This document shows positions 10,426 to 22,956 of a stretch of DNA of 64,000 nt, one piece after another (the stretch's first letter is position 1; every line of letters begins with the position of its first letter). The position numbers were made by a program, and so were the translations under genes. The notes beneath the pieces are model-generated. The model had not been told where the DNA came from. It searched no databases and saw nothing but the letters and a program-made list of their open reading frames with translations. The stretch comes from Jaltomata sinuosa (taxonomy: Eukaryota > Streptophyta > Magnoliopsida > Solanales > Solanaceae): the NCBI GenBank assembly GCA_003996215.1, contig QJPP01003562.1, positions 62,001-126,000 of the forward strand. Reading direction: 5' to 3'.

Positions 10426-12258
10426 ACTCTTGCAAATAAATGTTAGCGCGAGGAACCATGCATGAACTTCTATATATAAAAGAAAATGAAGATACTAAGT
10501 AAAGAGAAATGGAATGCATAGGAGAAGAGAAACACATTAGGTAACTGCAGGCATATGATAGTCACATGCGAACTGCACATGGGATTGTTCGCGTCTCATA
10601 TGGCTTCACATATGCTGCCAGAATCCTGAGTGACATCTGCATCAAGGTGCGAAGGCTTGTGCATTTTGCCTCAGCCATTGTACGCGTTGCATAGGCCTTC
10701 GCCCTACAAAACAGAGAACTGGCATTCTTAGTATAGGCATGCGATGCCTTGTGCATTTCACAAGTGGAGATCAGCATATCGTATGCGAAATGTACAAGGG
10801 AAAAGTTGGAAATTTTCAATTCCTTATTTTCATGTGTGTTACGCATGTGACTCGCAGAGCAATACCTTTGGAATGCATGGGAAACAAGGATAAAAACACC
10901 AATTTTAACAGGTAAGCAAGATGAACATGAATTTGACCAATAACCAAGTTATTCGGGTACTCAGACTTCCCTAGGAAACTTCCAACACATTCAATACCCA
11001 AAAATTAGCTTAACAATTTCCCTTAAGAAGGAAGTTACCCCATCTATCATCGGGAACATCAAGCCTTCATTCAAAGCAAATGGGCACAATAAATCTTACA
11101 TAAATTTACTCCCCTCAACCAAAGTGCTCATCAAATAATTATATGCAATAGAAACAACATAATGGTGCAATGGTATCAACAATTTCATCCCAAGTAACAT
11201 TATTCAACTAAAAACTTGCGAAGATGATGATTTTCCCTTAAGAATGACATCACTCAATCTATCATAGGGCCAAACCATGCATCAACTCAAGTAGGTAACT
11301 CAGACTTCACCCAAAAACAAAAAATTTAGGGCTAAAAATTTACACAAGTTTCATGCATCAATCTAAAAACAAGATCTATCAAGTTTTTTTCAAGCAATAT
11401 CGAAAATAAGACCCAAAATTGGGATCTTAACAATCAGATCTCACCCAAAATCAACATAGAGGATTAAACTAGCATGCTTCACAATAAGTGTTTCCAATCT
11501 ACTTAAAAACATGGATTTAACATTGCAAAACTTACCACAAGTAAAGATGAGGGAGTAAAAAGCAAAACTTTAAGCTTTTAGTGCCCAATAATGGTGACCC
11601 AATGTTTTGACCATAGATAGTGGTGGCATGGTAGAGGTTTTGTAGCGGTGAAGGGGTAGTAGTGAGAGGGAAGAAGATTTGTGGGAGAAGTTAGAGGATT
11701 TGGAGGGTTTTGGGAGAGTGTAATGGAGGATTTGGGAGAGTATAATGGAGAAAGAAGGTAGGGGTGATGGTTTATAGGAGAAAAGAAGAAGAAAGATCGC
11801 AGGTTAAAAGTTGGGTCGTGTCGGTCAATGGGTAGGTCAGAAAAAATTTAAAAAACTTACCTGAGTGCCCCTCCACGTGCGATTCGCACATGCCACTGTG
11901 CATCTTGCATTTCACTTTGCACATGATGATTTTGAGCCAAATTTTTTTCAGGCTTCTGGTTTGACGTGTGACAGACGTGTGAAATGCACATCAGGAGGTG
12001 CGATTCGCACCTCCAATCGCACATCACTTCAGTAACTTATTTTTTCCTCCCAACTTTCTGGTTGTGTGTGCGGTGCCACATGTAGCCTCACAATGGAGTG
12101 TGCAAACTGCATGGCCCATTTCACATGCCTTCCGATATTTTTCTTCCACTTTGTCATTTTTCCATCTCCATGCATTCCTAAAAATACACCAAAAGCAAAC
12201 AAAGGGTAAAGGAAATCAACTAAAATCACTTGGGTTGCCTCCCAAGAAGCGCTTGATT
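10426..12258 (-). other. Post-pol non-coding region with CpG-rich inverted words
   Basis: No coding sequence is recognisable. It contains two dense patches (about 10560-10860 and 11870-12130) of related words such as gcgattcgcac, gcgaactgcacatg and cgcatgtgac. One is a perfect 21-bp inverted repeat (11994-12014; arms ggaggtgcga and tcgcacctcc around one base). The right end (about 12235-12258) reads on the minus strand 'gcgcttcttgggaggcaaccca', the block that follows integrase in the pol-bearing element near 36765. Confidence 0.7.
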
Positions 12259-13031
12259 TTACATCACAGCTCGATGATAGTACCTTAAAGCATAATCATT
12301 TCCTGGAAGCATGCCAATACGATTGGCACATCCCCATCCGAGTCCATGGAATTCCTTCTTCAAAATCTTCATCAAATTTTCTTGTTGCCAAGTTGGAAAC
12401 ATCATATATTCAGGTACTTCCTTGATCTCACACTCACCAAGAGCTTCACCCAACTTGCCCTCGATAGTAATCACAGACACAACTCTATATTCGTCCGATG
12501 GTTTAGTAGGTTTGCATACATTGAATGTCACCTCTTTGCTCCCCACATGGAACTTGATCTCTCCTAGATCCACATCAACAAGAGCCCTTCCGGTGGCTAA
12601 AAGTGGTTTCCCTAATATGATGGGCACCTTCAAGATCAACATCACAATCCAAGACCACAAAAATCATCTAGCAAGATGAACTTGTCTACCTTCACTAATA
12701 TGTCAAAGAATGTACCCACCGGGCATTTAACTGAGTGATCAGCCATTAGTAACCTCATCGGCGTAGGCCTAGGAGTACCTAAATCTAAGTTTCTAAAAAT
12801 CACAAGGGGCATCAAGTTGATACTTGCCCCGAGGTCACACAAGGTCTTTTTAAACACGAATACCCCAATGGTACAAAGGATGGTGAAAGCTCCCGGATCC
12901 TCCCATTTAGGAGTTATATTACTCGTCATGATGAAACTACAACTATGAGACACTTCAACTGTCCCCATATCAATCACGTATTTCTTCTTTAGTAACTCAT
13001 TCATAAACTTTTCATAACTAGGCATTTGCAT
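12259..13031 (-). pseudogene. Athila-like aspartic protease region
   Basis: Minus strand, in two overlapping frames (13031-12642 and 12660-12259), so at least one frameshift. The first part begins 'MQMPSYEKFMNELLKKK' and carries the catalytic block C-D-L-G-A-S-I-N-L-M-P (aspartate codon near 12834), typical of Athila proteases. Next comes 'RPTPMRLLMADHS'. The second part has 'PIILGKPLLATGRALVDVDLGEIKF', the flap and C-terminal region. In the intact relatives RT follows; here the reading ends and post-integrase untranslated sequence begins at once. It would process the gag-pol polyprotein. The catalytic site itself looks intact. Confidence 0.85.
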
Positions 13032-13124
13032 AATAGCATCAACTTAAGGAATGTTAACAGATAGTTTGCTGAACATGTCTACAAATTTCTTGAATTGATT
13101 ATCTTTCTTTTTCTTGATCAATAT

Positions 13125-14719
13125 CTAAGGATACGGAGGAGGATTTGTAGGCAATGTCCTTGGCACACTTGGAGCTTCCTCCTCGATCTCAATAGCAATT
13201 TGAGAAGGAAACTCACTTCCATCCTTCTCCTCTTGTGGACTATCATCGTCAACAATCACATTGGGTGCACTAAGCTTCACCCCAACATTTAGACTCACAT
13301 CATCCCTTTTGTCATTCACAACCTCCGGTGCAATGTTTTTATTCAAATCAATCACAGCTTCATTGATTGGTTTTCTCGCTTTATCCAACCTCCTTCCACT
13401 TCTAGTAACAATTGCCATTACATGGTCATCGTTCTTTGGGTTCACAAGAGTGTCACTAGGAAGAGTACCTTTTTTACGAGGGTTTATTTATTAAGAGAGG
13501 TGGTTTATTTGAGCTTCCAAGTGCTTATTTGAAGCCAAATGGGAGTTCACAGTTTGATGAAGAGTAGATACATCACTCTTTAGATCTTTTACTCCCTTAT
13601 TCATAGACTCCACTCCCTGCAGCACTTTAGACAATATTTCCTTAATTTTAGAGTTGTCTGGATCACTTACTGTTGGTTGATAAGGAGAAGAATTCACCTT
13701 CGGTGGAGGAACATAAGGATTATTGCTTCGGTGGTTATAACGATCATTTTCCCTTTCATGATCCTGCTCATGGTCTCTCCAACCTTGATTCTCATTTCAT
13801 GGTATCCAGTTGCCTTGATTGGCACCTTAATACCCCGAGCGAGAATCCACCGAAAGATATCAAAGCTCCTCATCTCCAGATGCATGAACACCAACATCAT
13901 CATGATCTTTTGACCCATAAGTACCCATGATATTAACACTTTTGCTCCTGGCTCCCATCTTATATCTGGCAATAAATCAATTTGTGTCATTATTTTGGCC
14001 ATGGCTTCATCTCTTTCCTCCTCCTTTTTCCTCATATCATTAGTCATTATGGAGGAGGTAACACCCGGTGAGAGATTGGCTTCTTTAGTGTGCCACACCC
14101 TATTAGTTTTTGTCATTTGATCAAGAAGGGCTGCAATGAAACCATAGTTTTGGTCCATAAGTGGCCCACCCGTGATATTATTTGCCACAGATTTGTTCGT
14201 AGAGTCTAGGGCTCAATAGAAACTTTGAAGGAGAACATTGTTTAGCAACCCATGGTTTGCATATAATAGAAGGATTTTCTTGAACCTTAGCCATGCTTCA
14301 TGCAATGGCTCATCCGGTAGTTGTCAAAAGTTGGTGATATCATCCCTCAACTGTATCATCCGAGAAAGTTGGAAAAACCTCACCAAGAAGGCTTCCACAA
14401 GACTGTTCCATGTTGGAATAGAGCCCTCCAGGCGCTCCTCAAGCCCAGTTGTGGCTTCCCTCGTAAGGGAGAAAGGGAACAATTGGAGTCGGATTGACTC
14501 TTGGGATATATTGTTGATGTTGAAAGGCTGGCATATTTCGACAAAGTTTAGGATGTGCTGGTTGGCATATTTATGAGCCAACCCTCCAAAGAGCCCTTTC
14601 ATTTGTATCAAATGAAGCATAGTGCTAGTGATGTGAAACACGGTGTTTCCAACCATTGGAGGTAGGCAGATTGCACCTACAACACCATGGATCACGGGTC
14701 CATTGTTCGTATCCATATA
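13125..14719 (-). pseudogene. Athila-like gag, main part
   Basis: Minus strand, in several frames (14719-14324, 14188-13694, 13697-13491, 13445-13125). The N-terminal part has 'GPVIHGVVGAICLPPM' and 'ATTGLEERLEGSIPTWNSLVEAFLVRFF', the retrotransposon gag core, followed near 14310 by 'QLPDEPLHEAW'. A mid part has 'MTKTNRVWHTKEANLSPGVTS'. A C-terminal acidic/proline part ends 'APSVPRTLPTNPPPYP'. The first codons lie at 22832-22797, separated by the nested element at 14720-22791. It matches 31337-33070, the gag of the plus-strand Athila-like element, block by block. Gag forms the virus-like particle in the cytoplasm. Several stops and frameshifts make it inactive. Confidence 0.88.
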
Positions 14720-17339
14720 TGTCATGCCCCGAGGTTACCCCCTAGACGTAACTGAGACTTGGGACCGCAAGTGCCTCAAGCTAACCCCTTGGTCATAGCA
14801 TACTCAAGCATAACAAAGATAAGCGGAAGCATAATAGATAAATCCAGAATCACGTAAATAAGTAATCAAGTCAAATAAGATAAACAATCCGGAAGGAGAC
14901 TCGAACAATATCTATGTCTGAAAAGCCTCTAATGACATAAGGAGTTGCTAGGACAAGACCCTAGCTAACTTGAAGTGCGGAAAAATATAATAGCTAACAC
15001 TGACTAAGAACATAACTAGTCCTAGATCTAAGAGGACTCACCAACAGCTGACAAAAAGTGGCCTGGAAGCTCTAGCCACGAGTCTGAGAAGGAACACCTA
15101 AATCTGCATCAGCAAAGGATGCAGCGCAAGATATGCGTCAGTACTATAGGATGTACCGAGTATGTGTGATATGCATAGGTCATACTAAAATATACTTGAA
15201 AGCGTGTTTAAAAGCTGAGATCATGCATAATTTGTGATAAAACATGCTTAAATTCTCCTTGAAGCTGAAATCATGTGGTAATAGTAAAATCTGTAATGTA
15301 ATTACTCAATGCAAAATCATAAGCTAAAAACATAATCATAAGTAGTAAGTCTGAAATATGAAAGCAAAGAGTCAATACATTTTTAAACTTGAAACTATTT
15401 CTGTGAGAGGTTCTCTAACCGACATAGACCATGTGAGACACATGGAATCCGGTGTATACACCCCATCGAGAGGACCCAATATACCTTGCCAGGGTATAGA
15501 GGCATGACTGTGGCGTGATTACTAAAATTGATTCCCAATAGAGGTGACTTAGAACCTATGGGGGAACATAGTTCTGGGACTATAGGTACTCTCACCCTGT
15601 CCAACTCAGTGCTAATACTACTCCCAAAACATATATATATATAGATAGCTTATATAATACTGGGGCATATCTGATGCCAAAACTTATCATAACTGGTGAC
15701 ATATCTGATATCAAATCTGTTCATAAAGCATAGAGACATATCCAATATCAAAAATGTTCATAACTTAGGTAGACATATTTGGATGCCAAACCTTTCGTAA
15801 AACATGGGGCATATCTGATGCCATATCAATTTCGTATCATAAGTCTTAAAGCTTTGCAAAATCATAATTCAAGATATACTTTCCTTTCTAAAATCATAAC
15901 TTGAACAATTACGCATGCAATTTCATGAAAATAAAGGTCATGTTATCTAAACATACCAATTTTACTTGAAGACATGCAATCTAAAGAAATCATGCTAAAA
16001 TTCATGCTTAACATATAGGCTTTTGAAAACACTTACAAAACTTCAATTTAAGCGTGGGTAATAGATGAGAAATCATGAATTGAAGCTTTAAAACAAAACC
16101 CATAACTTTTTCCCAATTTGGGTAAGAACCCAAGTTTCATAAATTAGACAAGGATTAACCTTAAAATCATGAATATTAAACCACTCACAAAAACCCATGC
16201 AAAATCATGCAATTTAGAGTTAGAATCCATAGAATAATCATGAGGAAACAATTTTAGAAGGACCCGTAAGAATTGGGTAAGAACCCTAATTTAGAAATCC
16301 ATAAGTTCAATTTAGAAGATTGGGGTTTTGGGCATAAGGGTGAAGGAATCCCTTATTGAATACCCACATACCTTGATTGAAGCTAACCCACTTGAATTGA
16401 AAAGACTTAGGATACTTGAACTTGGAGCTTGAGACTAGGAGTTGAAACCCTTGCTTGAAGCTTGAGAAGATGGAACTTCTTTTCTTTTTTTCTTTTTTTG
16501 GAAATTGATTGAAAGAATGGGAGAGAACTTAGGCTAAGTAGGAATAAAAACCCTCCTAAATAGGCTTAAAATGACTTAGTATAGGAGTTAAAAGAGTGGA
16601 AAATTACAAAAATACCCCTGGACTAAAACCTGGAAAATGCTAGAAAAAGTCGGCTTCAGAGACCACGGGTCGGTGTACGGACCATTAAAGAGAATGAAGC
16701 ACCATCATTTGGTCCATGATTTTAGAAATCACTTTTGAGAGTCTACTGGAACTCCATTCCACGAGTTACAGGACAGTTCGTCATTTAAAATGACGACCCG
16801 TCAAGTCACTCGTGGAATCTAGGGAAGAAAAGCTAAATTTTAACAAACCACGGGTCACTATACGGACCGTGGTTTTGGTCTATGGGTCGTGAACCAACCA
16901 GTGGTTTTAAATATAAAAATTTTAAGGTTCAGTTCAGCAGTGACGAGTCACAGTACGGACCGTGTTTCAGGTTCAGAACCACAGTTCGTCATCCGATCCA
17001 TCATCACTGATAGCACTCCAGTAAACTGCCCATAACCTTTTACTCCGGACTCGGATTAATGCGCGGTCAGTGGCGTTAGAAAGAAGACTCAAAAACCTTT
17101 AATTTGGTGGATATTAGGCCACCTAACTCTTTATATTTTAGGAGGAATGATCGATTGAAGTTGACCCTAGTTTAGTCTTACATGAAAACTTAGTTTGGTG
17201 AGGTGCTTGCGACTTAACTTGATGATAGGAGTTTCTTATGAACATGATTCACATCCAAAGCACTCACCACACTAGGAAAAATATCATTACACTCATGGAA
17301 AAGGTTTGGGTATTAGCTTAGGATTTTTGGGGTGTTATA
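14720..17339 (-). repeat. 3' LTR of nested Tekay-like element
   Basis: About 2620 bp. Plus-strand ends are tgtcatgccccgagg (14720) and ggggtgttata (17339); on the minus strand this is a TGTAACACCCC-type start, here mutated. It aligns with 20158-22791 end to end at high identity by eye. A short AT repeat lies near 15630-15645. A cluster of acgg-a-ccgt words lies at 16660-17010, including tacggaccgt at 16861-16870 and 16954-16963. Confidence 0.92.
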
Positions 17340-20157
17340 ATATCTCCCCCTTGGGATTATTCGTCCTCGAATGAAGACTATGCAAGGGAACTCTAGAGAG
17401 AAAATACCCCAACCAAAAACAAAACATGAAAACCGAAGAATCAACATGAAACTCAACTTTTGAACTTAAAACATGGTTGAATCAACTTTGAAAATATGAA
17501 TACATGCTAGGATCATGAGAGAAACTGTTGGAATATAATCGGAGGGACATACTAAGGATGGATCTACTACCTCAAGCTGAAACCAGATCGGAAGGAGAAG
17601 GGTGAAGGTACCTGGCCTTCATGGATAATTCTGCTTCCCAAGTAGCTCCTTTAACTGAGTTGTAAAAGCTGAAGTACTATCGTGGTAACTGGCTTCTGAT
17701 TGAAATAAAAACTGAGTTGGTTTCATAAGGCACGTATGCATGCTGAAAATGTGAGAATACCCAATAGGATAGGAACTGGATATTTGACATGATAACTGGC
17801 CTGGGATGAGAGTAGGAACTCAGCTAAAACTCATAAAGAACAAACATACTCTAGAACTCACAGTTAACCGAAAGGGATACCAAACTGAGAGAAGTAGATA
17901 TACGGGGAAACTATTCTCTTCTGAATACCACTCCTACCATTTGCAACTAACAACCTCAACAGCACACATAAAGGTACTAATGTCTGAGTCTAACTACCTG
18001 ATTCTCCATGTTCAAACCTATCTCAACCAGATCTATTGCATCTAGAACGTCTTCTAAGAATAGCATCCCCTCTTATCACAATGACCAACTAACTTACGGC
18101 TCCCAACCAAAGGGTCACTAGTTGCGCAAAATAATTATCCACATGTATCCCATCACGATATTAAAGCTTATAACTATGGTCACCTTATGGTTTCGTAGCT
18201 TACCCTATTTAAGACTTCTCTCCTCTTTCCTATCATAACTAGGAATTGCAAATTCAAGAACTTATACAGAGGGACATACTAAACTTCCTCATCTAACTAT
18301 TTCGCATGAATAATCCTTACCTCATAATTTACCCACACCTAGAAGTCAAGGTGGAACAAGTACACTAATAAGGAAAAGAAATCTGCTACCTCCCATCTAG
18401 GCTACTACAAGGCCTTCTCCCCTAACACTAATAACAACATAAACCATAATCATTGAAACAAAAGATCAAGAGCATGAGCGTCACGAATGAAAGACTACTG
18501 ATTGATCTTGACTTACACTTAGCGTGATTAAGCCACTCAAGGTAAGCTTGGGGAATTGAGTGCAATAGGCATAAGCACTTCACATACTAGGCACATAATA
18601 CATGAATCAGTGGAGATCACCACCTCTCATCATCAAAGGCAAAGATCAAAGGGCTTTAGAATAAGGAAATCATAAGCGTGAATCATTTCAAGAATTAGGT
18701 CTAAGCATATACATGGCATAACATGATTTGATTAGCTATTGAGGCATGTTTAAGGAATGAACTGAGGAAATAGGACCGAGCATACTGAGAGACATGTGTT
18801 TACATATATACCAACCTCAGGGCATAAAGCTGGAATTTATAGAATCGCAGGATAAGTGTAGAATCATTGCCTGAAGCAATCACTTGCCATTCTAGAACCT
18901 GGACATGAGCATGAATCTAAAATAAGACCATGGTGCTGACACACATGGTATGAAAAGACATCATAATGGCATAAGTATACTTAGGACGCTAGGATGGAAA
19001 TAAGCTTCTGCTTACCCTCTTGACTTTGTTCTAACACCCACAATCATCGCTACCTTAGCCTCCAAAATTTGACTGATTCTATATTTCACCATCTCCCCTC
19101 TTAGGTTCATGCTACCCTCCTAAGTCTATGGACCTCTCACCAACCTCTCAAAGGAACTAGGACTGTTTTACCCTAACCGAACATACACTACTCCAGAATT
19201 TAGCACGAATACCCACTTCCTTCTATAGTCTAAGACCCTCTTTCACCTAAAAATCTTGGCCTCAACCTTTCTATCTCATATAAGGGTTGTACATATCACA
19301 CTCAATAACTTCCAACCTATCCCTTGCAAATACATGTCAAGCTTACATGGTTCTAACTCCCAAAGCTCTCTCTTTATAATACCTACCAAATCAAATACGT
19401 TAAAGCCTATACCGAGAGGCCCAAAATTGCCTATCCTTCTCTAACTCACATATATATATCATCCCTACACATTCACACTTGTTGCAACTCATCACTTAAA
19501 CTCTTGTATACACTGTACCAAGACTACCAAAAAATACCATAAAACTATCATTCTCACTCTCATACTATCATCCTTTTGTTCACATCCTATACCTGGTCTA
19601 TACTAGCACAAGAAGATACCACTCTTTAATCCACACCAAGGGATGTATCATCCCATTACCCATCTAGTAAAACACAACTCTAAATACATACTCCAATCAA
19701 CTATCATTCCCCCGTCTAGGCTACCATCCTTTTGACTTCATATTTCTAGCTCTAGGTTCATTCTACTACTAATGGCTTACAATACAACATCTTTCGGGTG
19801 GCAACACTACCCAAGGATGTAGGTACACATTTTCCCCTCTCACGGAATAATTAGTAACAAGGTTCTTAAAGAGGATCTGAGAGCACCTCGCTAAGATATA
19901 ATCTGAGACTCACTACTTTTGGCATCGCAAATATGAGGTAAAGCAGGTGGAATTGGTACAACGCATAAATTTGGAGAATATATAGAGTTAAACTCTATCG
20001 CACAATATTGAACATGAAAGAAGTGAAGTTTTTCCTAAGACACCTCACAACCTTTCTCTCATAAGTGTGGCGCATTTCACACCCATGAAAGAGACTCTAC
20101 TTGATGCGGCTTTTAGACACCCTAAGACTCTTGAACCTGAGGCTCTGATACCAAGTT
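17340..20157 (-). other. Non-coding internal region of nested element
   Basis: No recognisable gag or pol on either strand; the only track-length ORFs (17806-18045, 19256-19444) look random. The left edge holds the polypurine tract and a relic of the polyprotein end ('ttcgaggacgaat' on the minus strand, about 17350-17380). The right edge holds the primer-binding site. The middle is AT-rich, with words resembling RNase H/integrase-flanking Tekay sequence too decayed to call. Confidence 0.7.
20141..20153 (-). promoter_or_regulatory. Primer-binding site (initiator tRNA-Met type)
   Basis: On the minus strand this reads TGGTATCAGAGCC, four bases inside the 5' LTR that ends at 20158. It matches the 3' end of plant initiator tRNA-Met and fixes the element's orientation. 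Confidence 0.9.
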
Positions 20158-21063
20158 TGTCACACCCCGAGGTTACCCCCTAGGCGTAACACGGGACTTG
20201 GGACCGCAAGTGCCCCAAGCTAACCCCTTGGTCATAGAATACTCAAGCATAACAAAGATAAGCGGAAGCATAATAGATAAATCCATAATCACGTAAATAA
20301 GCAATCAAGTCAAATAAGATACACAGTTCGGAAGGAGACTCGAACACTGTCTATGTATGAAAAGCCTTTACATGACATAAGGAGTTGCTAGGACAAGACC
20401 CTAGCTAACTCGAAGTGCAGAAAAATATAATAGCTAACACTGACTAAGAACATAACTAGTTCTCGATCTAAGAGGACTCACCAATAGCTGATAGAAAGTG
20501 GCCTGAAAGCTCTAGCCACGGGTCTGAGAAGGAACACTTGAATCAGCATCATCAAAGGATGTAGCGCAAGATATGCGTCAGTATTATAGGATGTACCGAG
20601 TATGTGAGATATGCATAGGTCATGCTAAAATATACATGAAAGCGTGTTTAAAAGATGAGATCATGTATAATTTGTGATAAAACATGCATAAATTATCCTT
20701 GAAGCTGAAATCATGTGGTAATAGTAAAATCTGTAATGTAATGACTCAATGCAATATCATAAGCTAAAAACATAATCATAAGTAGTAAGTCTGAAATCTA
20801 AAAGCAAAGAGTCAATACATTTTTAAACTTGAAACTATTTCTGTGAGAGGTTCTCTAACTGACATAGACCATGTGAGCCACATGGAATCCGATGTAAATG
20901 CCCCATCGAGAGGACCCAATATACCTTGCCAGGGTATAGAGGCATGATTGTGGCATGATCACTAAAATTGATGCCCAACAGAGGGGACTTAGAACCTATG
21001 AGGGCACGTAGTTCTGGGACTATGGGTACTCTCACCATGTCCAACACGGTGCTAATACTACTC

Positions 21064-21113
<50 letters not shown>

Positions 21114-22791
21114 GCTCATATAATACTGAGGCATATCTGATGCCAAAATTGATCATAACTGGTGACATATCTGATGTCAAATCTGTTCATAAAGCATAGA
21201 GACATATCTAATGTCAAAACTGTTCATAACTTAAGTAGACATATATGGATGCCAAACCTTTTGTAAAACATGGGGCATATATGATGCCATATCAATTTTG
21301 TATCATAAGTCTTAAAGCTTTGCAAAATCATAATTCAAGATATACTTTCCTTTCTAAAATCATAACTTGAAGAATTACGCATGCAATTTCATGAAAATAG
21401 AGGTCATGTTATCTAAACATACCAATTTTACTTAAAGACATGCAATCCAAAGGAATAATGCTAAAATTCATGCTTAACATATGGGATTTTGAAAACACTT
21501 ACAAAACTTCAATTTAAGCGTGGGTAATAGATGAGAAATCATGAGTTGAAGCTTTAAAACAAAACCCATAACTTTTTTCCAATTTGAGTAAGAACCCAAG
21601 TTTCATAAATTAGAAAGGATTAGCCTTAAAATCATGAATAATAAACCACTCACAAAAATCATGCAATTTAGAGTTAGAATCCATAGAAGAATCATGAGGA
21701 AACAATTTTAGAAGGACCCGTAAGAATTGGGTAAGAACCCTAGTTTAGAAATCCATAAGTTCAATTTAGAAGATTGGGGTTTTGGGCATAAGGGTGAAGG
21801 AATCCCTTATTGAATACCCACATACCTTGATTAAAGCTAACCCACTTGAATTTAAAAGAATTAGGAGACTTGAACTTGGACCTTGAGACTAGGAGTTGAA
21901 ACCCTTGCTTGAAGCTTGAGAAGATGGAACTCCTTTTCTTTTTTTTTCTTTTTTGGGAGTTGATTGAAAGAATGGGAGAGAACTTAGGCTAAGTAGGAAT
22001 AAAAACCCTCCTAAATAGGCTAAAATGACTTAGTATAGGAGTTAAAAGAGTGGGAAATTACAAAAATACCCCTGGACTAAAAGTGGAAAAAAGCTGGAAA
22101 AAGTCGGCTTCAGAGACCACGGGTTAGTGTACGGACCGTCAAACTGAATGATGGACCATCATTTGGTCTGTGATTTTAGAATCACTTTTGAAAGTCTACT
22201 GGAACTCCATTCCACGAGTTACAGGATGATCCGTCGTTTAAAATGACGACCCGTCAAGTCACTCGTGGAATCTAAGGAAGAAAAGCTAAATTTTAACAAA
22301 CCACGGGTCACTCTACGGACCGTGGTTTTGGTCTATGGGTCGTGAACCAACCAGTGGTTTTAAATATAAAAATTTTAAGGTTCAGTTCAGCAATAACGAG
22401 TCACAGTACGGACCGTGGTTCAGGTTCAGAACCACAGTTCGTCATCCGATTCGTCATCACTGACAACACTGCAGTAAACTGCCCATAACTTTTTACTCCG
22501 GACTCGAATTAATGCGCAGTTGGTGGCGTTGGAAGGAAGACTCAAAAACCTTTAATTTGGTTGGTAGCAGGCCACCTAAATCTTTATATTTTAGGAGTAA
22601 TAATAGATTGAAGTTGACCCTAGTTTAGTCTTACATGAAAACTTAGTTTGGTGAGGTGTTTGCGGCTTAACTTGATGATAGGAGTTTTTTATGAACATAA
22701 TTCGATCCAAAGCACTCACCACACAAGGAAAAGGATCATTACACTCATGAAAAAGGTTTGGGTATTAGCTTAGGATTTTTGGGGTGTTACA
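20158..22791 (-). repeat. 5' LTR of nested Tekay-like element
   Basis: About 2634 bp, paired with 14720-17339. It keeps the intact terminal sequence tgtcacacccc (20158) and gtgttaca (22791). It differs visibly by a longer AT microsatellite (21069-21114). The acgg-a-ccgt word cluster lies at 22110-22460, with tacggaccgt at 22130-22139, 22314-22323 and 22407-22416. Confidence 0.92.
21069..21114. repeat. AT dinucleotide microsatellite
   Basis: About 46 bases of alternating A/T with one G interruption. The equivalent site in the sister LTR (about 15630-15645) has only a few units, so the tract changed length after insertion. Confidence 0.95.
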
Positions 22792-22796
22792 ATATA

Positions 22797-22832
22797 TCCA
22801 TCGACACTCTCTTGGTCCCCCGCTTGACTCAT
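22797..22832 (-). pseudogene. Athila-like gag, N-terminal codons
   Basis: Minus-strand ATG at 22832-22830 opens M-S-Q-A-G-D-Q-E-S-V-D, matching the gag start of the plus-strand Athila-like element at 31337 (M-S-Q-A-G-D-Q-E-S-V-E). It joins 14719 once the nested element and one ATATA copy are set aside. The start choice rests on this match and on its position about 100 bases inside the primer-binding site. Confidence 0.85.
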
Positions 22833-22934
22833 GGGTAACCTATTCAAATAACACAAACAACAATAAAAGTAAAGGAGAACAAACACTCAACAAAAGTGAA
22901 TTAAATGACAATCAAATGACAAATCAAAAACCAT

Positions 22935-22951
22935 TCCTCGGCAACAACGCC
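22935..22951 (-). promoter_or_regulatory. Primer-binding site (tRNA-Asp type)
   Basis: On the minus strand this reads GGCGTTGTTGCCGAGGA, just inside the 5' LTR at 22957. It is close to the TGGCGCC(G/T)TTGCC(G/A)GGGA site used by Athila elements and thought to pair with tRNA-Asp. Compare 31217-31234. Confidence 0.85.
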
Positions 22952-22956
22952 TTTTT

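Larger units (their letters stand above)
14720..22791 (-). mobile_element. Non-autonomous Tekay-like element nested in gag
   Basis: Two long LTRs (14720-17339 and 20158-22791) enclose 2.8 kb of non-coding sequence, flanked by a perfect ATATA duplication (14715-14719 and 22792-22796). Orientation is minus. A primer-binding site complementary to initiator tRNA-Met lies just inside the right LTR (20141-20153). A purine tract (minus-strand form 'caagggggagata') lies just inside the left LTR. The 'ttcgaggacgaat' block before that tract is typical of the last codons of Tekay/Del polyproteins. No gag or pol is found in between, so it resembles the large non-autonomous derivatives called LARDs. Confidence 0.9.

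Noticed and set aside
13673..13930. Plus-strand ORFs opposite gag, with His-rich translation
   Set aside because: They are antisense to recognisable Athila-like gag and have no family features of their own.
20141..20153. A tRNA-Met gene
   Set aside because: Only the 3'-end complement is present, placed right next to an LTR. It is a primer-binding site.
20835..21146. 103-codon minus ORF with a run of alternating Tyr/Ile
   Set aside because: It is a translation of the AT microsatellite and LTR sequence. The sister LTR copy (15395-15604) is shorter and breaks differently.
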